Shown here: piece by piece, positions 25,163-34,446 of the stretch | Layout of the letters: every line of letters begins with the position of its first letter | Numbering within the stretch: position 1 is the first letter of the stretch | NCBI GenBank assembly: GCA_902618485.1 | Contig: CACNAR010000006.1 | Span: 1 to 64,000, forward strand | Source of the DNA: an uncultured Pelagibacteraceae bacterium | Lineage (GTDB): Bacteria > Pseudomonadota > Alphaproteobacteria > Pelagibacterales > Pelagibacteraceae | Length of the DNA: 64,000 nt | Direction: 5' to 3' | Translations under genes and position numbers: made by a program | The notes under the pieces: generated by a model | Seen by the model: the letters and a program-made list of their open reading frames with translations, nothing else | Told to the model about the DNA's origin: nothing | The model's database searches: none

Positions 25163-25969
25163 ATGAATAAAGAAAACAAAAAAATTAATAGAAAAAAAAT
25201 TGCAATTATATCGTATGGTAATTGTGCAAATTTAGGTGATCGTATAGGACAATCTATAATTTTGGGTATGATACCATTTGATTGTTATGTGGATTTTCTT
25301 AATTTACCTCCATTTTGGAGTGATAAATACAATGATAATCAATATGATTTAGTAATAATTGGAACTGGTCACAGCATTTTCCATAAAACTTTAAACAACA
25401 ATGAGTTTAATAAATTTTTAGAAAATCAAAAAAAAATAATAGGTGTTTTTGGTTTACAATATCATGATTTATTAGATAAAAAAAAATTTGATAATTTCAC
25501 AGAAAAATTTACTCACATATTTGTAAGAAATAAAAAGGATTTAATTTTTTTTAAAAATAAAAAGATAATTTCACATTCTGGTGATATATTAACTTCATAT
25601 TTTCCACTTACAAATTGGACAATCGATGATAAAGTAATAATTCATCCTGGTATTCAAAAAAATAATCAAGATGGATTACAATTAGTAAAAAAAATTCAAG
25701 CTCATAAAATTGTTGAAAGTAGCAGACTTCACCCTTTATTAGCAGGACTTCAATCTTGTGATGAGTTTGTTTTTCATGAGCAAAAAGAAATGGGAAATGA
25801 GATAAAATCTAATAAATTTAGCAATATGCTTTATGATATTTTTGACAAAAATTTCGAACCTGGAATTCAATATAAAGTTGATAGAGATTTAGTATTAAGT
25901 TACAGAAAATTTGTCTTTAATAGTTTATCATTAATAGAGGAAAAAATTAAAAAAAGTATTCAAAGTTAA
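25163..25969 (+). CDS. polysaccharide pyruvyl transferase-like protein
   Basis: A 268-residue protein of tentative assignment. The start IAIISYGNCANLGDRIGQSI resembles the NxGDxLxxxAI start of polysaccharide pyruvyl transferases, and the C-terminal part has VESSRLHPLLAGL, similar to the SxRxH motif of that family (R and H of the active site). Between them lies a weak central domain, LVIIGTGHSIFHK. It would add pyruvate ketals to surface sugars, but the protein is shorter than usual. It stands alone, with 122 bases upstream and convergent with the M23 gene. Confidence 0.5.
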   Translation: MNKENKKINRKKIAIISYGNCANLGDRIGQSIILGMIPFDCYVDFLNLPPFWSDKYNDNQYDLVIIGTGHSIFHKTLNNNEFNKFLENQKKIIGVFGLQYHDLLDKKKFDNFTEKFTHIFVRNKKDLIFFKNKKIISHSGDILTSYFPLTNWTIDDKVIIHPGIQKNNQDGLQLVKKIQAHKIVESSRLHPLLAGLQSCDEFVFHEQKEMGNEIKSNKFSNMLYDIFDKNFEPGIQYKVDRDLVLSYRKFVFNSLSLIEEKIKKSIQS

Positions 25970-25972
25970 AAT

Positions 25973-26779
25973 TTATTTACTAATAATCGACATAGGATCT
26001 AATCTTGTTTGAAACCAATTAACCCTAAAATCTAAATGCGGCCCCGTGGATCTTCCAGTCGATCCAACTGTTCCAATAATATCTCCTTGATTTATTTTAT
26101 CACCCACTGATACCATTACACTTTCAAGATGAGAATATATTGTGGAAATACCATGTCCATGATCCATAATTATAGTCCCACCAGTATAATAAAGATCATC
26201 CTCTGCCATTGTTACAGTGCCAGAGCCTGATGATTTGATCATAGTTCCTTTTTTAGCTGCGATATCAATTCCATAATGTGGCCATTTAGGTTTACCATTT
26301 AAAATTCTTTGACTTCCATAAACTCCACTTATAATTCCTTTAACTGGCATGATGAATTGATTTTTAAAGAAAGGTAAGTCGGAATTAATTGCTCTTGCTT
26401 TTCCTATCTTATTATTTTCCTCTTTAATTCTTTTATAAACTGACTCTGGTGGAGTTACTTTACTTTCCTCTAGTCCATCTATTCTTTGGATATTATATTT
26501 TCTTTTTAAAACTTTCTTTACTATTTTCTCTTTTTTACCATCTTGAATTTTCGTTATGGTAAGGTCAAATTTTCTATCTCTATCTATACCAAAAGCAAAA
26601 AAACCATCCTTAGATACTTTAACCTCTTTTTTATCAATTATAATTTTTGCCGAAGGGTTTGTAATACCAACAATAAAATGACCCTGTAAAAATTTTCCTT
26701 TAAATTCAATAGCGTATGAGTAAGTAGGGATGAGAAAGATTATGAAAAAAAATAATCTAAATATTATTTTGCTGTCCAT
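25973..26779 (-). CDS. M23 family peptidase (LytM domain), exported
   Basis: A 268-residue protein with a signal peptide (residues 1-23, ending TYSYA). The N-terminal half has beta-rich sequence and a Lys/Glu-rich helix. The LytM domain spans about residues 150-260 with the zinc ligands in HYGIDIAA (H...D), then MDHGHGISTIYSHLESV and GPHLDFRV. It would cut peptidoglycan cross-links in the periplasm, or act as a regulator if the catalytic His are not used; both zinc His motifs are intact here. Its start overlaps the SDR gene upstream by 16 bases. Confidence 0.87.
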   Translation of the reverse strand: MDSKIIFRLFFFIIFLIPTYSYAIEFKGKFLQGHFIVGITNPSAKIIIDKKEVKVSKDGFFAFGIDRDRKFDLTITKIQDGKKEKIVKKVLKRKYNIQRIDGLEESKVTPPESVYKRIKEENNKIGKARAINSDLPFFKNQFIMPVKGIISGVYGSQRILNGKPKWPHYGIDIAAKKGTMIKSSGSGTVTMAEDDLYYTGGTIIMDHGHGISTIYSHLESVMVSVGDKINQGDIIGTVGSTGRSTGPHLDFRVNWFQTRLDPMSIISK

Positions 26780-27531
26780 CCACCATCAACCAATAATGAA
26801 GTTCCTGTAATCATTGAAGCTGCATCAGAAGCTAAAAATACTACAGCTGAAGCTACCTCAGATAGTTCTGCAAATCTTCCTAAGGGAATATTATTCAGCA
26901 TATCTCTTTTAAATTTTTTATCTTTTAAAAACTTTTTAGTCATAGGAGTTACAACAAAGGTCGGGCAAACAGTATTAACTCTAATATTATATTTTGCTAA
27001 ATCTATAGACATTCCTTTCGTCAAACCCTCTAAACCAAATTTATTCATGTTATAGACACTCCTTATAGGTCCACCTACATGCCCCATTTGTGATGACATG
27101 TTTACAATAGATCCTCCTAATTTTTTTCTATTTTTTGATTTTATCATTTTTAATGCACAAAGATGGGCCAAGTTAAAACTAGCTATTGTATTAATCTTAA
27201 CCATATATTCCATATCTTCCTTTTTAACTTTAGTAAAATGGGCTGGTCTATTGTTTCCTGCGTTATTAATTAAGATATCTATCCTTGGCTGTTTATTGAT
27301 AATTTTTTTAACTTCATCGTAATTTGTAATATCACAAACATAAGATTTACATTTTGATTTAAATTTTTTTATTTTCATAGAAACTTCATTTAAATCTTTA
27401 TTAGTTCTACTTATAATGATTAAATTTGCTCCAGCTTCAGCCAAAGCTATTGCACAAGCTCTACCAATTCCTTTGCCCGCACCAGTTACAACTGCAGTTT
27501 TATTTTTAAAATTATAATTTTTTAAGAACAT
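26764..27531 (-). CDS. SDR family oxidoreductase
   Basis: A 255-residue classical short-chain dehydrogenase. The nucleotide motif VTGAGKGIGRACA is at residues 15-27, NNAGNN at about residue 89, the active-site Ser in VNMSSQMG, and YNMNKFG as the YxxxK pair. The end VFLASDAASMITGTSLLVDGGWT is typical. The substrate cannot be read; FabG-like 3-oxoacyl reductase and polyol dehydrogenases share this pattern. It overlaps the TerC gene by 1 base and the M23 gene by 16 bases. Confidence 0.88.
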   Translation of the reverse strand: MFLKNYNFKNKTAVVTGAGKGIGRACAIALAEAGANLIIISRTNKDLNEVSMKIKKFKSKCKSYVCDITNYDEVKKIINKQPRIDILINNAGNNRPAHFTKVKKEDMEYMVKINTIASFNLAHLCALKMIKSKNRKKLGGSIVNMSSQMGHVGGPIRSVYNMNKFGLEGLTKGMSIDLAKYNIRVNTVCPTFVVTPMTKKFLKDKKFKRDMLNNIPLGRFAELSEVASAVVFLASDAASMITGTSLLVDGGWTAK

Positions 27532-28124
27532 TATAAAAATAATATTTTAATATCAGTGTAAATCAACTCAATAGCAACAATAAGTATCGCTATCAAGCCA
27601 GCCCAAGCTATCCATTTATACTTTTTTATCCAATTAGATATTAATGTTGCAGCTGTTGCCATTAAGACAATTGATAAAACTAGTCCAAAAACTAATAAGT
27701 AGTAATGATCTCCAGCTGCTCCAGCAACTCCCAAAACATTATCTAAACTCATGGTAAAATCAGCTAATAAAATTGTCCAAATTGCTTTTAAGAAACTCGA
27801 ATTATCTACTTTAATGTCACTATCATGATTTGAACCTTTAACCACATCTACGTAAAGTTTATAAACAATATAAAGTAAAAGTAACCCACCAATTAATCTT
27901 AAACCTGTTATCTGCAATAAATAAGCTGTCAATAATGTTAAGATTATTCTTAGAACAACTGCACCACCAATACCCCAAAAAATAATTTTCTTTCTTTGCT
28001 CTAAAGGAAATTTTGAGGCAACCATTCCGATAATAATTGCATTGTCTCCTGCAAGCACAAGGTCTATTAAGATTATTTGTGTTAAGATAGTAATTTGTTC
28101 TGGTGTAACAAAATCAGCAAACAT
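27531..28124 (-). CDS. TerC family integral membrane protein
   Basis: A 197-residue protein with about six to seven spans. The family motifs are IDLVLAGDNAIIIGMVAS near the N-terminus and LADFTMSLDNVLGVAGAAG in the second repeat; the paired acidic residues in LAGDNA and MSLDNV are conserved in TerC. Recent work links TerC-type proteins to Mn2+ export and metal supply to secreted enzymes; the name comes from tellurite resistance. It overlaps the GMC gene (TAATG) and the SDR gene by 1 base each. Confidence 0.9.
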   Translation of the reverse strand: MFADFVTPEQITILTQIILIDLVLAGDNAIIIGMVASKFPLEQRKKIIFWGIGGAVVLRIILTLLTAYLLQITGLRLIGGLLLLYIVYKLYVDVVKGSNHDSDIKVDNSSFLKAIWTILLADFTMSLDNVLGVAGAAGDHYYLLVFGLVLSIVLMATAATLISNWIKKYKWIAWAGLIAILIVAIELIYTDIKILFL

Positions 28125-29719
28125 TAACCCCTAAGTATCATATCAGCACCTTTTTCTGCAATCATTATTGTCGGTGCATTCGTATTACCAGAAGTTATAT
28201 TGGGCATTATAGATGCATCAATAACTCTTAAATTATTTAAACCTTTAACTTTAAGTGTTTCATCAACCACTGCCATATCATCTTGTCCCATTTTACATGT
28301 ACCAACAGGATGAAAAATAGTTTGAGCATAATCTGCACCAGCTTTTACCAGCTCTTCATCATCATTAATATTTATTCCTGGTCTATATTCTTCAGGGTTA
28401 TATTTTTTAAAAGTTTCAGACTCCATTACAATTTTTCTTGTAAGTTTTAATCCTTTTGCTGCAATCATTCGATCATGTTCTGTTGATAGATAGTTAAGTT
28501 TTACTTTTGCATAAATTCTAGAGTCTTTATTTGTAATATTTACGTGACCTCTACTAGTCGGTCTAATGTTTGATACAGTTGGTGTAAACGCATGGAAATC
28601 ATGATTTTTTGTTGCACCTAAAGTATCCATACTCATTGGTTGAACATGCCATTGAAGATCTGGTAATTCTAAAGAGGGATCACTTTTGGCAAACATGCAC
28701 ATTTGACTAGCACCCATTGTCATTGGTCCACTTCTATTGAAAACATATTCTAGTCCAATCATTAATTTACCGAACAAACTGTTAATTTTTTTATTTAACG
28801 ACTTGAGCCCATGAATTTTATAAATTGGTCTAAACATTAGGTGATCTTGGAGATTTTCTCCTACTCCTTTTAGATCATGAACCATATCTATACCTAAATT
28901 TCTTAGCTTATCAGAGTTACCTATCCCAGAGGTTTGTAAAATTTGTGGAGAACCAATAGATCCAGATGATAGGATAACCTCTTTATTGACTATAACTTTT
29001 TTAAGCTCGTTCTCTTGCCAATATTCAACACTTTTTGTTGTTTTATTTTCAAAGTTAATTTTTTTCACATGAGCTTTGGTAACGATTTTTAAATTTGTTC
29101 TATGTTTTATCGGATTTAAATATCCAACTGCAGTACTACACCTAAAACCATCTTTTTCAGTAACTTGGAAATATCCACAACCATGATTATTACCAGTATT
29201 AAAATCTTTGGTTTTAGGTATGCCAAATTCTTCTGCAGCATTTTGAAACTCATTTAGTAATGGTAATTGTATTCTTTGGTCAGATACAGACAAAGGGCCG
29301 CCAACTCCATGAAAATCATTTTTTCCACGCTCTTGATTTTCTGCTTTGATGAAATATGGAAGAACATCGTCCCAACCCCAACCAGTATTACCTAATTGAC
29401 GCCAAATATCATAATCTCTACTTTGGCCTCTAATATATAACAAACCATTAATTGCTGAACTTCCACCTAAAGTTTTTCCTCTTGGATACCGAATGGAGCG
29501 ATTATTCATTGTCTCGTCTGGTTCGGTTTTGTAACACCAATCAACAGAGGGGTTGTGCATAGTTTTAAAATATCCAACAGGAATGTGTATCCAGGGATAA
29601 TTATCTTTTCCTCCTGCTTCAATTAATAAGACTTTATTTTGTGAATTTTCAGAAAGTCTATTTGCGAGAACGCATCCAGCAGATCCAGCACCAATAATTA
29701 TAAAATCAAAATTTTCCAT
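28124..29719 (-). CDS. GMC family oxidoreductase (choline dehydrogenase-like)
   Basis: A 531-residue FAD alcohol dehydrogenase. FIIIGAGSAGCVLANRLSE at residues 5-23 binds FAD; RYPRGKTLGGSSAINGLLYI and RGQSRDYDIW are GMC signature 1; SSGSIGSPQILQTSGIG is signature 2. The end HPVGTCKMGQ and NTSGNTNAPTIMIAEKGADMI hold the catalytic His and Asn pair. Choline, polyol and other alcohol dehydrogenases all look like this, so the substrate is not fixed. It is the first gene of the minus-strand unit GMC-TerC-SDR-M23 and divergent from the TRAP operon 133 bases away. Confidence 0.92.
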   Translation of the reverse strand: MENFDFIIIGAGSAGCVLANRLSENSQNKVLLIEAGGKDNYPWIHIPVGYFKTMHNPSVDWCYKTEPDETMNNRSIRYPRGKTLGGSSAINGLLYIRGQSRDYDIWRQLGNTGWGWDDVLPYFIKAENQERGKNDFHGVGGPLSVSDQRIQLPLLNEFQNAAEEFGIPKTKDFNTGNNHGCGYFQVTEKDGFRCSTAVGYLNPIKHRTNLKIVTKAHVKKINFENKTTKSVEYWQENELKKVIVNKEVILSSGSIGSPQILQTSGIGNSDKLRNLGIDMVHDLKGVGENLQDHLMFRPIYKIHGLKSLNKKINSLFGKLMIGLEYVFNRSGPMTMGASQMCMFAKSDPSLELPDLQWHVQPMSMDTLGATKNHDFHAFTPTVSNIRPTSRGHVNITNKDSRIYAKVKLNYLSTEHDRMIAAKGLKLTRKIVMESETFKKYNPEEYRPGININDDEELVKAGADYAQTIFHPVGTCKMGQDDMAVVDETLKVKGLNNLRVIDASIMPNITSGNTNAPTIMIAEKGADMILRG

Positions 29720-29852
29720 CTCTAGTTGAATTAATTTTTTACTAAACTTAATTAATCATCTTTACACTCATATTAATCGATTGTCACTTGTATCAGGTTT
29801 GTTTTTCTGATTGAATTGATTACGTTAAATTTAACTAACAAGAGGAAATATA

Positions 29853-30947
29853 ATGAAAAAAATCATTTCAATGTTATTTGCATCTGTTTTAGTACTTGGA
29901 TTTGTATCCAATGCTAATGCTGCAAAAACACTAAAATGTCAGACAGTTCTTAACACTAAAGCTGATGAAGTGAAAATGTTAAAGGACTTTACTGATACAG
30001 TAACTGAATTAACAGCTGGTTCGTTAAAATTTGAAATTTTACCTGCGGGCGCTGTTGTTGGAGTTAAGGAAACCCTTGACGCTGTTGATAAAGGACTGAT
30101 TGATTGTGGTTTCGCATGGACTCACTATTGGTCAGGAGATCATCCTGCTGCTATGTTATTTGGTTCGCCAGTAGCTGGTGGTGGAGTTGGTATCGACAAT
30201 ATCGCATTCTTATCATGGTTCCAATACGGTGGTGGTAAAGAATTATACGACCAACTATGGAAAGAAATGGGAAGAGACATAAAAGGATTTATGATTCAAC
30301 CAGTAGGTCCAGAAGCTTTAGGTTGGTTTCCAAAACCAATTAAAGATATGGCTGACTTTAGAAAATATAAGTTCAGAACTCCTCCAGGAATTCCAGGACA
30401 AACTTACAAAGACATTGGTATAGCTTCTGTTGCAATGGGTGGTGGAGATATTTTACCAGCTCTTGAAGCAGGAACAATCGATGCTGCTGAATGGTGTTGT
30501 CCAAAACCAGATTTAACATTTGGTTTCCAAAAAGTATTAAAGCATTATTATTTACAAGGTTTACACCAAGTAGTCGTTAATGCTGACTTTTATATTACTG
30601 GAAAAACTTATAACGCTATGAGTGCTCATGAGAAAAAGTCTCTTGAAGTAGCTGCTAATGCTTCATTAGCAAAATCTTTAAGTTACAGAATCTATGAGAA
30701 TGGTAAAGCTCTTAGAGAGTTAACTACTAAACATGGAGTAATTTTAGAGGACACTCCTTCTGATTATTTCACAGAATATATGGCTGCTGCAAAAGCATCT
30801 TTAAATAAGAATGCTAAAGATAACAAATTCTTTAACGAAGTTTATACTTCAATGAAGAATTTTGCTGATGTAGCTGTTCCTTTCTGGAGTGGTGCTCAAA
30901 TGTCAAATGCGAAGCTAGGAATGGCTCACGCAGCAACATTAAAGTAA
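29853..30947 (+). CDS. dctP: TRAP transporter solute-binding protein (DctP family)
   Basis: A 364-residue periplasmic binding protein with a clear signal peptide, residues 1-23 ending ANA. Family signs are VKMLKDFTDTVTELTAGSLKFEILPAG, then FAWTHYWSGDHPAAMLF, FRTPPGIPGQTYKDIG with the ligand-carboxylate Arg, and EAGTIDAAEWCCPKPDL. This last motif fits the DctP subgroup annotated for mannitol/chloroaromatic or keto-acid type substrates. The ribosome site is AGAGGAAA. It is separated from the membrane subunits by a hairpin, which would allow more binding protein than permease. Confidence 0.92.
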   Translation: MKKIISMLFASVLVLGFVSNANAAKTLKCQTVLNTKADEVKMLKDFTDTVTELTAGSLKFEILPAGAVVGVKETLDAVDKGLIDCGFAWTHYWSGDHPAAMLFGSPVAGGGVGIDNIAFLSWFQYGGGKELYDQLWKEMGRDIKGFMIQPVGPEALGWFPKPIKDMADFRKYKFRTPPGIPGQTYKDIGIASVAMGGGDILPALEAGTIDAAEWCCPKPDLTFGFQKVLKHYYLQGLHQVVVNADFYITGKTYNAMSAHEKKSLEVAANASLAKSLSYRIYENGKALRELTTKHGVILEDTPSDYFTEYMAAAKASLNKNAKDNKFFNEVYTSMKNFADVAVPFWSGAQMSNAKLGMAHAATLK

Positions 30948-30970
30948 TCAGTAATTAATCTTAATTTAAT

Positions 30971-30996
30971 TAGAGCGGACTTTTAAGTCCGCTCTA
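30971..30996 (+). terminator. hairpin between dctP and the TRAP permease genes
   Basis: TAGAGCGGAC (30971-30980) pairs perfectly with GTCCGCTCTA (30987-30996); the loop TTTTAA can pair further. The T-run after it is weak (GTTTCTAATT). It lies 24 bases after the dctP stop, so partial termination or protection of the dctP mRNA end is likely. Confidence 0.7.
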
Positions 30997-31013
30997 GTTT
31001 CTAATTCAAACTT

Positions 31014-31628
31014 ATGGCAGACGAACCAGGTAAACTAGATATATCAGATGAAATGATTGCCGAAAGGCGAGGTGGTTCGGGAAAAATGCCTGATGATATG
31101 CCATTATGGATGGCAAAAGCTATAACAGGAATTGATAAATTTAGTAAGTGGATAGGCAATATTGTTTGTTGGATATTAATGCCACTAATTTTTGCAATGA
31201 CTTATGAAGTTCTTGCAAGAAAGTTATTTTTAGCACCAACTATTTGGGCTTATGATATAAGCCGATTTTTATATGGAGCACTTTTTATGTTGGGTGCTGG
31301 TTATGCTCTTTCTAGAGGAGTTCATATAAGAGCAGATTTTTTGTACAGAAATTTTAAAACTAAAAACCAAGGTCTGATAGATTTTTGGTTATATCTATTA
31401 TTTTATTTTCCAGGCCTAATTGTTTTTCTATATATGACCGTTGGGTTTGTTGGAGAGTCAATTCAAAGAGGAGAAAGAGGTATGGATACCACATGGATGC
31501 CTTACATGTGGCCTATTAAAACATGTTTGCTAATTGGTATAATATTTTTACTAATTCAAGGCGTTTCAGAGTTACTCAAAAGTTATTGGGCAGCTAAAAA
31601 AGGTGAGTGGCCTGGAGAAACTAAATGA
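31014..31628 (+). CDS. dctQ: TRAP transporter small permease (DctQ family)
   Basis: A 204-residue membrane protein with an N-terminal cytoplasmic part of about 40 residues and four hydrophobic spans. The motif LFMLGAGYALSRGVHIRADFLYRNF at about residues 91-115 is the DctQ family signature (GAxYALxxxxHVRVD type). It pairs with DctM to form the sodium-coupled permease. It starts 17 bases after the hairpin that follows dctP and overlaps dctM by 4 bases. Confidence 0.9.
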   Translation: MADEPGKLDISDEMIAERRGGSGKMPDDMPLWMAKAITGIDKFSKWIGNIVCWILMPLIFAMTYEVLARKLFLAPTIWAYDISRFLYGALFMLGAGYALSRGVHIRADFLYRNFKTKNQGLIDFWLYLLFYFPGLIVFLYMTVGFVGESIQRGERGMDTTWMPYMWPIKTCLLIGIIFLLIQGVSELLKSYWAAKKGEWPGETK

Positions 31629-32959
31629 TTGCAGAGTTTATAGATCCAGCAATCTTAGGTTTTATTCTTGTTGGAGTAATGCTATTTGCAATATTTGTTG
31701 GTTTCCCAATTTCATTTACACTAATTTTTTTAGGCTTTGTTTTTGGTTATTTAGGATTTGGAAAATTAGTTTTTTATTTAATGACACTCCAATTCTCTAT
31801 GGTCATGACTGAACAAACACTCGCCGCTGTCCCACTCTTTGTTTTTATGGGAATTATGATGGAACAAGCTGGATTAATGGAAAGATTATTTTCAGCATTC
31901 CAGATGATGTTAGCAAAAGTTAAGGGGTCTTTATATTATGCAGTTTTATTTGTTTCTGTAATTTTTGCAGCTGCAACAGGGATTGTGGGAGCATCCGTGA
32001 CCATTCTAGGAATTATGGCTGCAAAATCAATGAATAGATCCGGTTACGATGTGAGACTTGCGGCTGGGACTATTACTGCTGGAGGGACATTGGGAATATT
32101 AATTCCACCAAGTATCATGTTAGTTGTTATGGGGCCAATAATGGAAATTCCAGTAATAGATTTATTCGCTGCTGCAATTCTACCTGGAATTCTTCTTGCA
32201 AGTTTATACGCAGGTTACACAACAATCAGATGTATGATAAATCCTAAATTAGGACCAGTCATACCTGATGACATGAGAGCTGCGAGTATGAAAGAAGTTT
32301 GGATTGAATTTTTTTTAGGGCTAGTGCCACCAGCAGCTTTGGTATTTGCAGCATTAGGAAGTATTTTATTTGGTTTTGCCACTCCAACTGAAGCTGCAGG
32401 ATGTGGGGCTATGGGAGCTTTACTTCTTTCATTAGCTTATAAAAAATTGACTCTTCCAAAATTACAAGAAGCATTAGTCAAAACATTAGAGATAACTGCA
32501 TTGATTATGGTTTTAGTTGCAGCTTCAAATTTTTTTGGCGCTGTTTTTGCAAGATTAGGAACACCGACTTTATTGACAGAGTTTTTATTAGGTCTTGAAA
32601 TGAATAAGTATCTTATTTTAGCGATGGTTATGGTAATGATTTTTTTATTAGGATGGCCTTTAGAATGGGTACCTATAGTAATGATTATTGTTCCAATTAT
32701 TTTACCATTGATTGAAGCATTAGGATTTAATTTAACTTGGTTTGCAATACTAGTAGCTGTGAATTTACAAACCGCCTGGTTATCACCACCTGTTGCGCTT
32801 TCAGCTTATTTTTTAAAAGGTGTTGTACCTGAGTGGGATTTGAAAGATATTTATTATGGTATGATGCAGTTTATGGTGCTGCAAGTATTTGGTTTAATTT
32901 TAATTATTATATTTCCTAAAATTGCATTATGGTTACCAACTCTCTTATATGGACAGTAG
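31625..32959 (+). CDS. dctM: TRAP transporter large permease (DctM family)
   Basis: A 444-residue protein with about 12 to 13 spans. Motifs FVFMGIMMEQAGLMERL at about residue 72, FAAATGIVGASVTILGIMAAKSM near residue 118, GGTLGILIPPSIMLVVMG near residue 153 and FGFATPTEAAGCGAMGALL near residue 248 are standard DctM. It moves solute across the inner membrane with sodium. It overlaps dctQ by 4 bases and is followed after 25 bases by an NCS1 permease. Confidence 0.94.
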   Translation: MIAEFIDPAILGFILVGVMLFAIFVGFPISFTLIFLGFVFGYLGFGKLVFYLMTLQFSMVMTEQTLAAVPLFVFMGIMMEQAGLMERLFSAFQMMLAKVKGSLYYAVLFVSVIFAAATGIVGASVTILGIMAAKSMNRSGYDVRLAAGTITAGGTLGILIPPSIMLVVMGPIMEIPVIDLFAAAILPGILLASLYAGYTTIRCMINPKLGPVIPDDMRAASMKEVWIEFFLGLVPPAALVFAALGSILFGFATPTEAAGCGAMGALLLSLAYKKLTLPKLQEALVKTLEITALIMVLVAASNFFGAVFARLGTPTLLTEFLLGLEMNKYLILAMVMVMIFLLGWPLEWVPIVMIIVPIILPLIEALGFNLTWFAILVAVNLQTAWLSPPVALSAYFLKGVVPEWDLKDIYYGMMQFMVLQVFGLILIIIFPKIALWLPTLLYGQ

Positions 32960-32984
32960 ATTGTTAAAGTTCTATATTGACTGA

Positions 32985-34442
32985 GTGAATCAGCAAAAAT
33001 CAAATAAAACACTAGTTAATTGGGATTTAGTAACAGTAAATCCAAGCAATAAAAATTGGAACTGGAAAGATTTATTTTGTTTTTGGGGAGTTGGCATTCA
33101 AAGCGTAATTGGATTTTCTTTGATCGCATCTCTCTATGTCGTATATGATTTAAATACTTTTGTAGTATTGTTTGGAACAGTTTTTGCCTCTTTATTGGTT
33201 TATTTTTTTTCAAATTTAATTGGTAAGCCATCTCAAAAATTTGGATTACCATTTGTAGTTTTATTGAGATCCTCAATGGGAGTAAGAGGAGCACAGTATA
33301 TCGGATTTTTAAGAAGTATAGTTGGTATATTTATGTTTGGAATTCAAACATATTTTTTATCAAAAGCATTGGGATATTTATTAAGAATTTTAATTTTTTC
33401 TATTGATAAAACTCTTTTACAACAAGAGATTTTTCTTATTTTTTTTATTGGATTAAACATCATAGATTGGATTTCAATTTTAGTCTCTATGGCATTGCAA
33501 GTTATTTTATTTAGTATCGGAATGAACTATAACAAAAAAATTATTAATTTTTCTGCAATCGTTGTCTATTCCGGGATGGCGTTATTCTTTTTTATAGTTT
33601 TATTAAGTGATGTTAAATTTACAGTTAATGCATTTCTAGGTGCTTTAAGTTTTGAAAATTTTGCAGATAAAAATAATATTATACCTTTGATAACTGTATC
33701 AGGAACACTTTTTGCTTATTTTTCGATTGTTATTTTAAGTTTTGGTGACTTTTCAAGGTACATTGAAAATGAAAACCAACTTAAAAAAGGGAATTTAACT
33801 TTAATATTGAATTTGATAATTTTTTCTTTTTTTGCACTTTTTATTGTTATAGGTGCGGATGCTTTTTTAAAACAGAGTCCTGAAAATATTGAAAAAATAC
33901 TTACAAATCCTACGGACATAATTGGTAAGCTGAACAATTTATTACTAACTAATTTAGTTTTGATTTTTATAATTATTGCGTCAGCTTCTACAAATTTAAT
34001 TGCTAACTTTATTCCTTCTCAATATTCACTTATTAATTTATTTCCCAAATCATTATCATTTAAGAGCTCAGGGTTAGTGATAGGTTCAATCGGACTTCTA
34101 ATAGGAGTTTTTTGGCTTACTGTTTTAAGTCAAATAGGAATTTTATCAATAATAGATACAATCGGAGCTTTTTTTGGACCAATTTTTGGAATTATGATTT
34201 CTGATTATTATCTGATTAGAAAGGGTAATTTAATTAATAAAGATATTTATTCTTTAGAAAAAAATGGGTCGTATTATTTTTCAGGTGGTTGGCATATAAG
34301 AGGCACATATTCTTTATTCTTGGGATTTATTTTCTCAGCCTCAACAATTTGGAACCCTAATTTAATGTTTTTACAATCTTATGCATGGATTATTGGTGCA
34401 TTAATTTCCTCTATAACTTATTATTTTTTGGCAAAAAAATAA
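32985..34442 (+). CDS. NCS1 family nucleobase/hydantoin-type permease
   Basis: A 485-residue carrier with a GTG start and about 12 spans. NPSNKNWNWKDLFCFWGVGIQSVIGF at the N-terminus and GLPFVVLLRSSMGVRGAQY at about residue 86 are the NCS1 hallmarks (helix 1 and helix 3 regions); a second NCS1 site is FGDFSRYIEN near residue 248. Substrates in the family include cytosine, uracil, allantoin and hydantoins. It starts 25 bases after dctM and ends 4 bases before an SDR gene, so it is probably in the same operon; no catabolic hydantoinase is in view. Confidence 0.82.
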   Translation: MNQQKSNKTLVNWDLVTVNPSNKNWNWKDLFCFWGVGIQSVIGFSLIASLYVVYDLNTFVVLFGTVFASLLVYFFSNLIGKPSQKFGLPFVVLLRSSMGVRGAQYIGFLRSIVGIFMFGIQTYFLSKALGYLLRILIFSIDKTLLQQEIFLIFFIGLNIIDWISILVSMALQVILFSIGMNYNKKIINFSAIVVYSGMALFFFIVLLSDVKFTVNAFLGALSFENFADKNNIIPLITVSGTLFAYFSIVILSFGDFSRYIENENQLKKGNLTLILNLIIFSFFALFIVIGADAFLKQSPENIEKILTNPTDIIGKLNNLLLTNLVLIFIIIASASTNLIANFIPSQYSLINLFPKSLSFKSSGLVIGSIGLLIGVFWLTVLSQIGILSIIDTIGAFFGPIFGIMISDYYLIRKGNLINKDIYSLEKNGSYYFSGGWHIRGTYSLFLGFIFSASTIWNPNLMFLQSYAWIIGALISSITYYFLAKK

Positions 34443-34446
34443 CTAG

